A DNA stretch of 64,000 nt from Zygnema cylindricum (GCA_037447655.1 JBBHKE010001339.1:438669-502668); one strand, 5' to 3'; positions 20,451 to 31,282 are shown, numbered from the stretch's first letter. The notes: a model not told the origin generated them from the letters alone. Numbers and translations are program-made.

Positions 20451-23400
20451 ATGGAGGTCTCAGAGTTACAGGTTATGGGCCCACCCTCTAGGGTACCAAT
20501 CTTTAATGGAACTGGCTTCATATACTGGGAAAGTATGATGATAGGAGCTCCATGCGAAAAAAGGTTTTGGGGGATAGTGAGTGGACGATTGGGGCGTCCA
20601 TCAAGTCTTGGAATTCCTCCAGGGTTTGGAGGAACCAGATTCACCAGGAAAGAGGATCCACCTTCAACGGAGGAAACAAAAGAAGGAGAGGTGGTGGACA
20701 AAGGAAAGGAGAAGGAGACGACCACACCAATAGCAACTGGTTCGACGTTCATGTCACCTATTCCGAGGAACGAGGAGAATGATACTGAAACCTGGGACTT
20801 CAACAATATGGCGGCAAAGCACTTCATCCTACACCATCTCACTCAAGGACTTGCATGTCCTCATTTGCAGGTAGAAAGGGCATCCGATCTTTGGATGGCT
20901 CTCATAGAGATGTACCGAAGTGGTACGATTCAGCAACAACAGTTGGCTGATCAGAAAGTTAAGGAGTATGTATATAAAGGGGGAAATATGTTGGATTTTT
21001 GCAATGAGCTTGCTACACTCTTCATGGAGCTACACAGTGCGGGAAAAGATTTTAGTTAAAAAGAAAAGGTTAACTGTTTACTGATGAAGTTACCTGATGA
21101 GTTCGTGAACATAGTTTACCGTGTGCAGGACTTGCCTGACTCAAGGTGGATATGGAACTCAGTGGTAGGGATGATTCTAGTTCAAGAGAATACAATCGAG
21201 ATCCGAAGGGGAGGAAAGAGTGGCCAAGCCTTGGCAACAGCCACTGATTGGAGGAACAGGGATTCCCGAAAACCGGTCGGAAACTATGGGGGTAGGGAGC
21301 AGAAAAAACAGGCCGAGGAATTCGAACCAAGGGCTCCCAAAGGTTTATGTCATTTTTGTAAGAAACCGGGGCACTATATGGCAGAGTGCACTAAGCTAAC
21401 CGAGCTTCGGTTAAAGGAGGGGCAGACCGGTGGTACCCCGAGAGGAAAGAAAAAGGCCCTTGTCACACAGGTACTTGAGGCGGAATCCGAGGACGAGGAC
21501 GATGAGCTCCTTTTGGATGAGGAGTTGGAGGCGAAAAATGAGGTCGAAATTCCACGAAGGCAGAAATGTGCTTACGGTGGATTGAAAGGTGAAGCAGGCT
21601 GGATCATAGATTCAGGTGCCTCCATGCACATGTGTAAGGATAGGCACCTGTTCACTAAGATAAGAAAGATTCCCACCGTAGAGATAGAGTACGGGGATGG
21701 GAGGATAGTCACCACTACTCTTGTAGGATCGGTAGATCTGAAAGTGTTAGTAGAAGGAAAGGCATCCATATTAACATTCTCCGATGTATTGTTTATTCCG
21801 GAGCTGAACAAAAATCTTATCTCCACATCAGTATTGGATGATAAGGGTTTTTTTACTAGCACTAGGGAAGGAGTCTTTACTGCTAGTTTTGAGGATGATG
21901 TCTATTTCATTGCTGAGAAAGGTAGCCATGGGATGTTTAGGCTGATCTTAAGTAATGAAAAGAAAAAACTTTATTACGCTGGTGTTCATGATATTATGAT
22001 GTGGCATAAGAGGCTTGGGCATGTGAATCTAGATAAGTTAAGAGAGATGAAAAAGATGGGAGTGGTGGAAGGGATTCAGTTCAGTGAGAGTGATGATATA
22101 AGTGATTGTAGTGGATGTGCTCAAGGTAAAGCACACAGATTACCCTTTCCTAAATCAGCCACCTATAAGGGAGAAAAAATTCTAGATCTAGTACACACAG
22201 ATATTTGGGGACCAGCTAAAGTGCCCTCACCGGGGGGGAAGAGATTTTTGATGACTATAACTGATGATTGGTCTCGGTATTCCCGGGTATATTTTTTGAA
22301 AAACAAGTCTGAAGCTGAGGATTGCTTCAGACAATATAAAGCATGGAGCAAAAAACTCCATGAAACTCCAATCAAGAGAGTAAGGAGTGACAATGGTGGA
22401 GAGTATACTTCTAACCAGTTTGAGGATTTTCTGAGGGAAGATGGGGTTCAACACCAAAAGACAGTTCCAGAAAATCCGGAACAGAATGGGGTAGCTGAAA
22501 GGTTAAATAGAACACTAAGTGATAGTGCGAGAAGTATGTTGACAGATAAAAAGATAGGAAAAAGGTTTTGGGGAGAAGCTATGAACTGTGCTAATTACCT
22601 CAAGAATAGAGTTCTTACTTCAGCTATAAAAGATCAAACACCTTATGAGAGATGGACAGGCCGGAAACCAGAAATATCTCACTTAAAGGTTTTCGGCAGT
22701 CAAGTGTTCAGTCTAGATACTGATCGGTCCAATTGGAAGCTAGATCCTAAAGGAAAACCGGGATACTTATAAGGATATGATGAAGATGCTAAAGGATATA
22801 GAGTTTATGATCTAAAAAGGGAAGATATAATCTTAGTAAAGCATCTAGTAGTTATGGATGAAGGAAAGTCTGTGGATCCCTTCAAATATACGAAGTCAGT
22901 AAAAATCAGATTTGAGTCAGAAAATTACGATGACTTTGAGCTTCCTAACTACCCAGGTTTTAGAGAAGATGACATTCTTGCAGGTACAAATCAGACCGAA
23001 AAGGACCCGGCTGTGGAAACTCCAGTGACAACTCTACTCGAAGCGGAAGACGTGGTGGAAATTGATTCGGAATCAAGGGATAGGGGAGAAGTCGAGTTTG
23101 TTCGAAAGAATCCACGAGAACCATCTATTCCGGCCTCAGATTTTGAGGGGGGGAGGAGAAGTAGCAAAAGACTGCAAGAAAAACAGGTTATTAACAAGGT
23201 AACTAAACTATCTCATCAAGATGAACCTCAAACTTATGGAGAGGCGATGACTTGTCCAGAAAGAAACCGATGGAAGACAGCCATAATGAGGAGATGGCTT
23301 CAATCATGGCAGCCGATACTTGGGAGCTGGTGGACTGTCCACCTAACCGAAAACCAATCGGTTGTAAGTGGGTTTTCAAATTAAAACTGAACCCAGATAA

Positions 23401-24806
23401 CACAATCGAACGCTACAAGGCCAGATTAGTGGCAAAAGGATTTACACAAAAGGAAGGAATTGACTACGAGGAAACCTTTGCCCCGGTGGTCAGATTTCCC
23501 TCCATCCGCATACTTCTCAGTTTAGGAGCGGCGGAAGACATGGAAGTGCATCAGATGGACATCAAGACAACCTTTTTGCATGGAGAATTGGAAGAGATCT
23601 TCATGCGACAACCCCAAGGTTTTGTGGAGGAAGGAGAGGAGAGTAAGGTATGCCGGCTGATTAAATCTCTTTATGGTTTGAAACAGGCACCTCGAAAATG
23701 GAATAAGAAGCTTGATGAGTTTCTTACCGGTTTGGGATATATTCATATCAGCTCAGATCACTTAATCTATGTTTTCGAAGATGAGGAAGGTTTTATATCT
23801 ATTGCAATTTATGTTGATGATTTGCTTGTTTTAAGTAAATCAATGGAAAAAATTAACAAACTTAAAAACCGATCTTAAGGGGAGATTTGAAATGAAGGAT
23901 ATGGGAGAAGCAAGATATATTTTGGGAATTCAAGTAGAGAGAGACCGAAAAAGGAAAATTATAAGACTGACTTAAAAGGAAGCAATAGGGAACATGCTTG
24001 AAAAACTTCAAATGGATAAAGCTAATAGTTGTACAACTCTAATAGAGTTGAAGAAGGGAAGTGAGGGGAGTGAGGAAGAAGGAGTCATAGTCTTAGACGA
24101 GGAATTATCTCCTGATGAACAGAAGTTCATGCAGACTATTCCTTACAGGCAAGTAGTGCGAAGTCTAATCTACTTTATGAATTGTACCCGGCCGGATTTA
24201 GCTGCAGCTGTGGGAGTGCTGAGTAGAAGTCTAAATGCTCCCACTAAGAAGGATTGGGAGGCAGCTAAGAGAGTCCTTAGATACTTGATAGGAACTAGGG
24301 ATCTATGGTTGCATTTGGGTGGGGAGAATACTGACATCACCACTTGGAGTGATGCCAGTTATGGTGATGCTCCGATGAGGAGATGCACTTCTGGATATGT
24401 ATTATATGTGGGTGATGGGGCTTGCTGTTGGAGTAGCAAACAGCAAAAGGTTATTGCTCAGTCCACCATGGAGGCTGAGTATATGGCCTCTTGCTCTGCT
24501 GTAAAAGAATTGATGTGGGTCAAGTCTTTGCTTGGTGAGCTTGGTCACCTTAAGAGTGGTGTGCAGAAAATATTTTGTGATAATCAGGCAGCAATCGCTA
24601 TTTCTGCCAATCCTAAACATCATTTTAAAGCCAAACACATGGACATCAGACTCAGCTTTGTTAGAGAAAAAGTAGAAAACAAAATAATCAGTTTAGAGTA
24701 CAGGCCAGATAGTGAGATGGTAACAGATATGATGACCAAACCTGTGCCTTCCCCTAAGCTAATTTTCTGCAGGGAGAAGTGTGGTCTGAAATTAAAGATT
24801 GACTAG
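20451..24806 (+). pseudogene. gag-pol polyprotein gene of element F, disabled
   Basis: A single frame from the LTR ATG, interrupted by TAA at 21057 and at 22770, then a 1-base deletion near 23285, a 1-base insertion near 23870 and a TAA near 23972. Gag has the UBN2 core and the CCHC knuckle CHFCKKPGHYMAEC (about 21347-21390). Protease has an intact DSGASMH (about 21610). Integrase keeps the HHCC finger and the DDE residues (VHTDIWG, RSDNGGEY, NGVAERLN). Reverse transcriptase keeps NTWELVDCP-like, TFAPVVR and YVDDLL (about 23810). RNase H keeps TWSDAS, MEAEY and CDNQ and ends at 24806. Domain order PR-INT-RT-RH is that of Ty1/copia. Confidence 0.95.
20471..20485 (+). promoter_or_regulatory. 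Primer-binding site of element F
   Basis: GGTTATGGGCCCACC immediately after the LTR. It is an exact 15-base complement of the plant initiator tRNA-Met anticodon arm. It also lies inside the gag reading frame (Gln-Val-Met-Gly-Pro-Pro). Confidence 0.8.
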
Positions 24807-24819
24807 AAAATAAGGGGAG

Positions 24820-25866
24820 TGTAGGAAATAATGGTTTTAAGTATTTTCTAGGTCTAAATAGAAACAAAGAAGCCGAGGCAGTCTACCTCTAACTTCTCTC
24901 TCCAACTCTCAAACTTGTCGCAGTCACTGAGAAATTGGAGAGGAAGCTAGAGCCATGGCTACCTAAGCTATCCTCAGGTTTACGGGAAATTTATATTAGT
25001 CTATGGATTAATTACTAAAAGATATATGCCGGCGGCAGGATTTGATCCTGGAACCTGCCGGCCGACAGCTAGGATGTAGCCGGTAGCCTTAGCCGTTAAG
25101 TCTAGAGGTACTGATGCGTAGTATATAGTACGATAATTATTTATACAAATACACGTAGAATAATTCATTTAACTATAACTATTTACGGGACACATAGATA
25201 TGGAATTGTAAAAGTACGAATTGCGGTACGGATATGAAATCAATACCGCGCATTGATTTCGGAAGCGAAACAAATACCGCGCATGTATTTATTACGGCTA
25301 CGATCAAAAACGAGTTTAATCGGACGGCCGGAAATTGCGCCGAGATCGCGGAAGGAGAATTCGGCGGTTTGTGGGCAGCGCCACATCGGATGACACGTGG
25401 CGATGTAACATTGGAGCGCGGCATCTCCGAGGATTTAAGGAGCGAATCCGGATACTCCACGTGTGGACATTTAGGCCATATCGTACAATATCCGTACATA
25501 AAGTACACCGGCAGTTGTACTTTTACGTACGGAACTGAAATCTGATTGGTTCCGTACATCAGTAGATAGAGTCTGTGAGAGGGATAGGACTTAGAAAAAT
25601 TAGAAGATAGGACCCTCTCTCCCAGAGAGCTTCTGTACAAAAGGTCAACTTTGACCCTCAATAACTTACTGCTCAGGGGAGCAAATTCAGAGATTCTTTT
25701 TGCTATCGACTCAGGGGAGTCTTGTCTTCACAGGGGTGAAGTTGGTCACCGTTTTTGTCTGCCAGGGTGGCAGTTATTTTTGCTTAAAGACAAAGGGGTC
25801 AGGATTATCCTAGAGGCTTCTTGGAAGCTGTCCACTTTGAGGACTTATGGAGGTCTCAGAGTTACA
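24820..25866 (+). repeat. 3' LTR of element F
   Basis: Near-identical to 19424-20470 and follows polypurine tract 24807-24819. Differences seen by eye are at the fourth codon-length of the start (AAATAATGG against AATTAATGG), CCTCAATAAC against CCTCCATAAC, GGTCACCG against GGTCAGCG, and ACTTTGAGG against ACTCTGAGG. Its internal gag ATG (25847) happens to read in frame into the downstream D reverse transcriptase fragment. Confidence 0.95.
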
Positions 25867-26425
25867 CAGTAAAAGGCTGCATGAAAGACAAACTGCTCAG
25901 AAGGTAACTAAGTTGTCTCACCCTGATGAGCCTCAGTTATACTCAGAGGCAATGGACAGTTCGGAGAAGGATAGATGGGTTAGAGCCATAAATGATGAGA
26001 TGACATCCATCATGGAAGCAAATACTTGGGAACTAGTGGATTGCCATTAAAACAGAAACCCCATCGGGTGCAAATAGGTGTTTAAACTGAAATTGAACCC
26101 AGATAGCACCATTGAAAGATATAAGGCTCGGTTGGTAGCAAAGGGGCTAACTCAAAAGAAAGGGATAGATTATAAAGAGACCTTTGCTCCTATGGTACGG
26201 TTCCCATCAGTAAGGATTCTCCTTAGTCTAACGGCAGCGGAAGACATGGAAATACACCTGATGCATATTAAGACCGCCTTCCTCAATGGTGAAGTAGAGG
26301 AAGAAATCTTGATGCGGCAACCAGAAGGGTTTGTAGAGGAAGGTGAGGAGAGCAAAGTTTACAGACTTTTAAAGTCCTTATATGCACTTAAGCAGGCTCC
26401 TAGGTAATGGAACAAGAAACTAGAT
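25867..26425 (+). pseudogene. Reverse transcriptase of element D, N-terminal part
   Basis: It resumes D after F: SKRLHERQ, KVTKLSHPDEPQ, NTWELVDC, then stops near 26048 and 26075. [31 protein letters not shown] and FVEEGEESKV follow, up to LKQAPR-stop-WNKKLD at about 26425, where the inverted block begins. The codon-level continuation (LG.IWISSDHF) is found on the minus strand from 28747 leftwards. Confidence 0.9.
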
Positions 26426-26426
26426 G

Positions 26427-26674
26427 GTGCCAGGTCATCTCACGCCCGAAAATCGCCAAAGCGACCATTCTGGGATCTTATCATGATGCATGCTGTCGGA
26501 TCCAAATCGGCTTTGTATGCTAGCCATGTCTCCACCACCCTCTCTTTCCTTCAGTGACTACAACAAGTATGGGGGATAGTGGGAAGAGGTGGAGGCACAC
26601 TGCCTACGTTTTTCTTTTCTATTTTCACTAAGCTATTCAGACCTTGAAAATACTTTATAAATCTAATAATTCAA
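26427..26674 (-). repeat. D-type 3' LTR, first part (inverted, internally deleted)
   Basis: It begins TGTTGAATTATTAG on the minus strand at 26674 and matches the 5' LTR of D. About 300 bases are missing between the GACATGG block and CTAGCATAC. The deletion removes the tRNA-like module and its flanks. Confidence 0.8.
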
Positions 26675-26689
26675 CACTCCCCTTTTTTT

Positions 26690-28740
26690 CTAGTCTAATT
26701 TAAACTTTTCTTTAAGTCCATAATTCTCTCTACAATATTTTGATTTGGGTGAGGGCACAAGTTTGGTCATCATATCATTAATCATTTCTCCATCTAGTTT
26801 ATACACAAGATTCAAAATTTTGTTTCGACTTTTTCCCTCACAAAACTCAGCCTTATGTCCATTTGTTTAGCTTAGAAATGATGTTTTGGATTAGCTGGAA
26901 TTGCAATTGCAGCCTGATTATGACAGAAGACTTCATGCACCCCTTTCTTCATGTACCCCAGTTGCTGCAGTAAAGACTTTACCCACATCAATTCTTTCAC
27001 AGCAAAAAAAGAGGCCATGTATTAAGACTCCATATTGGACTAAGCAACCACCTTTTGTTGCTTGCTACTCAACCAATAAGCACCTTCCACCACATACAAT
27101 ACATACCCAAAAGTGCGTCTTCTCAAAGGTGCATCTCCATAACTAGCATCACTCCAATTGGTGATGTCAATGTGCTCCCGTCCCAAATGCAACCATAATT
27201 CCCTTGTACCCACCAGATATCTTATGACTCTCTTTGCTGCCTCCCAAACTTTCTTTCTAGGATCATTAAGACTCCTACTGAGAACTTCAACTGTTAACGC
27301 TATGTCCGGCCTAGTACAATTCATAAAGTAGATTAGACTTCCTACAACCTGCTTGTATAGAATAGACTTCATAAACTGTCATTCTTCGAGACTCATCTGG
27401 TCATCTAAGATTTTCACTTCTTCTCCTACACTACCATCACTTATTTTCTTCAAGTCCATGGTGTTGTTTTGAAAAGTTAGTTTCGTGCGTACGAGACATT
27501 TTGTGCGTAACTGCTAAGTGAATTTAATATGGAGGCTCGAATAGATTCACGTATTGGGGGAGCGAACATACGGATATAATTAAAGTGGCGTGAATAGGCA
27601 TTAACAAATGGCTGGCGGATCGCGAAGCAATCCGATATGGAATAAACAAAGTATTGAAATAGGTGTCACGGGTACAGCGCAGCTGCGACGCAGTTAAGTC
27701 AACGCAACTGCGGCTATTTTTATGATCCGTACGGATCGCGCAGCCAGCGCAGCTAGCGGAGCTGCGGATAATATGAATAGGATAGATTTCGAGTAATGAT
27801 GATTGTACGGTAGTGGTAGCTTAGTAGTTGCTTAGCGGTAGCTTGGTTTTCTGACATACGAAGATTACCGTGTAAATAGTCTGTACAACAGAGGTTTGTC
27901 CTTTTGGCTAATTAGTTTATTAGAGTAGATACAGTACGGCTGGTATGCCTCCGTACATTTAGTAGGGAACTCTTTGAGTATAACTTGCAGGACTTAGATT
28001 ATTTTAAGTATCGCAGTCAAGTATTATCAAAGCAATGGCAAACTGTTTTCTGCATCTTTGACCTGTTGGTGTGATCAGTGTGTTTGGTGCTTTCATGTAA
28101 AACTTTGTGGAGTTATTATAAAATATAGAATATATGTGTGTCTGAAATTTCTCTCTATTCAGGTATCTCTTCAAGATTCTGTGAGTAGTCTAAGTGGTTA
28201 GTTTTGTGAAGGTATCAATTGTTTTTGTGAAACTCTCTAGCTAATATCTTCTAGATTCCTTGGTGGATCTGGTTGTTTCCTTAGGATCTTATAGTTTCTA
28301 TAGTATACTGCTTATTGGTGCAGTTTGAGGAGATTTTGTGTATTGTGGAGTAATCTGTGCTATGTGAAACACAACTGTTTGAGGGGTAGTCCGTGGTGCT
28401 TCTGAGAGTAATCCATGGCTGAAATATGCTATGGACAACACATGGGAGTGGTACAACTGTTTGCCTTTTCAATTTGTAATTTCTCAAGCATATTCCTTAT
28501 AGTTTCTTTCTGAGTAATTTTGATAATCCTTTTTCCCCTATCTCTTTCCATTTGTATCCCCAAGATGTATCTTACCTCTCCTATATCTTTCATATAAAAC
28601 TTGCTTCTAAGATATTTCTTCAACTTATTGATCTTTTTCATAGATTTACTTAACATTTGCAAATCATCCACATAAATTGCAATTAAAATAACACCATTCT
28701 AATCCTCAAACATATAAATAAAATGGTCTGAACTGATCCA
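26690..28740 (-). pseudogene. Reverse transcriptase C-terminus and RNase H of D (inverted)
   Basis: From the right: ISSDHFIYMFED, IAIYVDDLQMLSKSM (YVDD at about 28670), YILGIQMERDRGKR and NSCTTPM. The frame is then interrupted by solo LTR S1 and resumes as DLKK, YKQVVGSLIYFMNCTRPDIA, TNWSDASYGDAPLRR, SKQQKVVA, KELMWVKSLLQQLGY and NPKHHF. Several stops are present. Spacing and motifs match the other copies. Confidence 0.85.
27462..28440 (+). mobile_element. Solo LTR S1 of a second LTR family
   Basis: 979 bp, TGTTGTTTTG to GGACAACA, flanked by CATGG at 27457-27461 and 28441-28445. It splits the TPM/DLKK codons of the D pol. No PBS, polypurine tract or coding region is attached, so it is a product of LTR-LTR recombination. 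Near its end an ATG opens MAEICYGQQ, again a possible gag start inside an LTR. Confidence 0.85.
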
Positions 28741-28747
28741 AATTTAT

Positions 28748-30084
28748 CCCAGGCTGGTGAGCGAGAATCCTGAAAAGCATGAGGGCGAGTCCGAAGTGTT
28801 GTTTTTGAAAAGTTAATTTCGTGCGTAAGCGTCGTTTGTGCGTACACAATGTTTCGTGAGTACATTACGCGATTTTAATGCGTATGCTATTTGGATTTAC
28901 TGTGGAGGTACGAATAGATTTGCGGATTGGGGGAGTAATGGTGCTAATTGTTTTGGGACGTACGGAACTATTATTTGAGTGGCGCGAACAAACAAATGAA
29001 AAGGTACGAAATGTGTAAGTCAAATGTACGGCGGATCGCGAAGCGATCTGATTTGGAATGTTTTGAGAAGGTACGCCGCATGTACGAATCATAACGATGA
29101 CGAACGGATTTCGAATTGGAAGTGGCGGGAGCAGTACTTATGGAAAAAGGACGCCGCCGGTACGGATTAATTTGGATGAGACGACGTCATTTTGTCAAGT
29201 GGATTTTTGTGACCACGGGACACGACATCAAGGATGCCGAAAAGAGCCACGGACGGCGGCGCCGTCAGTTTGATCATTTTGGTGAGGGACACGAGATCGC
29301 GTCCATCACATGATATTTATTTCGGACGGCCCATATTCGTTTAACAAAATTCGTAAGATTTGTAAATATTTACAACAATGGTTTGTCCTATGTGTATTAA
29401 TTATTAGTGTAGATCTGATAGAGGTAGTTGATAGATTAATTACGGCTGGTATGCCTCCGTACAGTCAGTAGTGAGCTCTAGTGTATATTTTTAGGACTTC
29501 GTCATTTTTGGACTGAGGGACATTTAGGACAAAAGCTGTTTTTGTTCTTTTTGGTAATTTTCATCTGAGGATTGCTTTCAGTTGTATTGGTATAATTATC
29601 TAAGATTTTGCATGTGTGTTTCTATCTGTATTAGAAATATTGTGGCAAATTTGCAGTCCTATTGTGTGTCTCGTTTGCTTGGGACTTCATTGTGAAGTTG
29701 GTCAGATTTATTAAAGTTCTGGCAAACTGTTTTTCTGCAACTTTGACTGAGTGGTATGATAATTCTGTTTGGTATTTCTATATGAAATTTTGTAGGAATA
29801 CTAAGTGGCCTATAAAATATCTGTTCGTGTAGTTTCAGCCTGTTTTGTGTATTCTCTAGAATTCTGAGTGGACTCAAAGTTGGCTGTTTTTGGGGTAGTC
29901 TGTGGTGCTTCCAAGGGTAAATCCATGGCTGAAAATGGCTATGGACAACACGAATGAGACAGGCGTCCACTCAATGCCTGAGTCGTACACTGACCGTACA
30001 GAAAGTACACCATCCACAATACCTTTCTGTACTTCACAGTTCTCTGAATTGTTCGTACATCAGTAGATAGGGGTTGTGAGCAGT
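28748..30084 (+). repeat. D-type 3' LTR, second part, interrupted by S2
   Basis: 28748-28796 and 29951-30084 together match 13275-13440 of the D 5' LTR (GATGAGGGCGAGTCC, GTCCACTCAATG, CGTACAGAAAGTACAC, GATAGGGGTTGTGAG). The LTR is cut off at 30084, before its TATA and leader. About 48 bases of unassigned sequence separate it from the next LTR. Confidence 0.8.
28797..29950 (+). mobile_element. Solo LTR S2, same family as S1
   Basis: 1154 bp with the same termini (TGTTGTTTTTGAAAAG to GGACAACA), inserted in the D-type 3' LTR. Flanks read CGAAG and CGAAT, a duplication with one change. The last codons read MAENGYGQQ. Confidence 0.8.
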
Positions 30085-30132
30085 AATTTTATGGGGTCTA
30101 TTCCCCCACAGTATTCGCAGGTCAAAGGAAGT

Positions 30133-31269
30133 TGTTGATATTTGAGAATTTTCTAGGTTTATTAGGATAGAAAAAGAGCAGAGGCAGCCTGCCTCTAACT
30201 CCCTTCTCCAAGCCCCCACACTTGTTATAGTCACTGAAGGCTAGATTAGGAGCTAGAGCCATGGCTGCCTAAGCTCACTAGAGAAGACAAGGGGTGATTT
30301 AGGTAGATGTACCAAAAGGTACTTGACGGACCCAGGAATTGATCCTGGTACATGCCGTCAGCTAAGTCACCCGTACATGGTCGCATTGTCCGTTAAGTGT
30401 AGGACTAGTGCTAAGGTATATTGGGTTTGATATGTATATAAACATGTACACGTAGGATTTTCCATTTAACTAGATTACCGTTTATTGGACATAGAAACAG
30501 TTGTACTATTAGTACCGGACGAAACAAATAGTACGGACATTTGTTTCAACTGTCCGTATTAAATACCGATATCTATTGCAGGGTCGTGGTTAGCGCCAGC
30601 TTCGCGGAAAGGACAATTTGGCGACTTGCAGACTCCGCCACTCCGAATGACACGTGGCAACATCATACGGGTTTACGCAATCTCCGAAACGCAAGACAAC
30701 AAATCTGGATGTGACAAATGTCGCATAAAGGCGACGTCGTACACTGACCGTACAAAAAGTACACCGACATCTGTACTTTATTGTACGCTACAATCTTGTG
30801 ATTGGTCATTACCTCAGTACTACAGGGTTTAGAGAGGGGTTTAGGACTTAGAATATTTTGGGTAGGTAGCCGCCTCTCCCAGAGAGCATCTTGTATAAAA
30901 AGCAAACTTTGGCCAGCCATATCAATCAATTCAGTCGACCATTTTTAGTGATTCTTGTTGCTGCGGACTCAAGGGAGTCCAAGCTACAAACGGGTGTAGT
31001 CGTTTAGAGTGTCTGCTAGCTTGAATGGCTGCATTTCTAAGGGAAATTCAAAGTGGGTGAATGTGTCCAAATCTCATATTCTAACTTTGCATTATGTGGT
31101 GGAACTCAACACACAGAAAGTTTTATTTCACAGGGGTGAAGTTGTAATGTGGTTCTGATTGTCAAGAAGTCAATCATTTGGGTTTATATAAACTTAGAGT
31201 CGGCACTATCTAGATTAGTTTCTTTTGATATGCAAATTCTGTGTGGCAATGGATTCAATAGAATTTTAG
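30133..31269 (+). repeat. LTR of family I, plus orientation
   Basis: It starts TGTTGATATTTG. An antisense tRNA-like module at about 30318-30405 has the T-arm-like CCAGG-ATCAATT-CCTGG, a perfect 5-bp stem with a 7-base loop. A TATAAA lies at 30894-30899. Leader hairpins GGACTC/GAGTCC and CTACA/TGTAG are at about 30963-30998. The end is inferred near 31269 from an ATGGATTCAATAGAATT stretch that aligns with the gag start of other families. No PBS follows. Confidence 0.75.
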
Positions 31270-31282
31270 AATCTTACCAAGT

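Larger units (their letters stand above)
19424..20470 (+). repeat. 5' LTR of element F
   Basis: TGTAGGAATTAATGG to GAGTTACA. U3 contains the antisense tRNA-like module. The leader contains five small hairpins (20248-20377). The gag ATG is at 20451, 20 bases before the LTR end. Confidence 0.95.
19424..25866 (+). mobile_element. Copia element F, youngest and structurally complete
   Basis: 6443 bp with LTRs of 1047 bp each (19424-20470 and 24820-25866), a 5-bp duplication CAGTA (19419-19423 and 25867-25871), PBS, one gag-pol frame and a polypurine tract AAAATAAGGGGAG. By eye I count about four substitutions between the LTRs, so insertion is recent. The coding region nevertheless has at least three in-frame stops and two frameshifts. 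It sits inside the pol gene of element D. Confidence 0.95.
26426..28747 (-). other. Inverted block of element D
   Basis: A 2.3-kb segment in reverse orientation relative to the rest of D. On the minus strand it reads, in order, the end of reverse transcriptase, RNase H, polypurine tract and the first part of a D-type LTR. That LTR piece stops at the point where the plus-strand LTR piece at 28748 begins. Both breakpoints lose about 10-20 bases. I see no long inverted repeats at the breakpoints. Confidence 0.75.
12714..30084 (+). mobile_element. Copia element D, multiply nested and internally inverted
   Basis: This is the oldest layer of the stack. In order: 5' LTR 12714-13710; gag, protease and early integrase 13711-15264; nested E2; integrase 18271-19423; nested F; reverse transcriptase 25867-26425; an inverted block 26426-28747 holding the rest of reverse transcriptase, RNase H, polypurine tract and the first part of the 3' LTR; then the rest of that LTR 28748-28796 and 29951-30084 around solo LTR S2. 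Re-inverting the block joins both the reverse transcriptase frame and the LTR with about 10-20 bases missing at each joint. This shows it belongs to D and is not a separate minus-strand element. Confidence 0.8.

Noticed and set aside
26690-28740. Independent minus-strand copia element
   Set aside because: Both ends continue into D sequence on the plus strand, so an inversion inside D explains it better.
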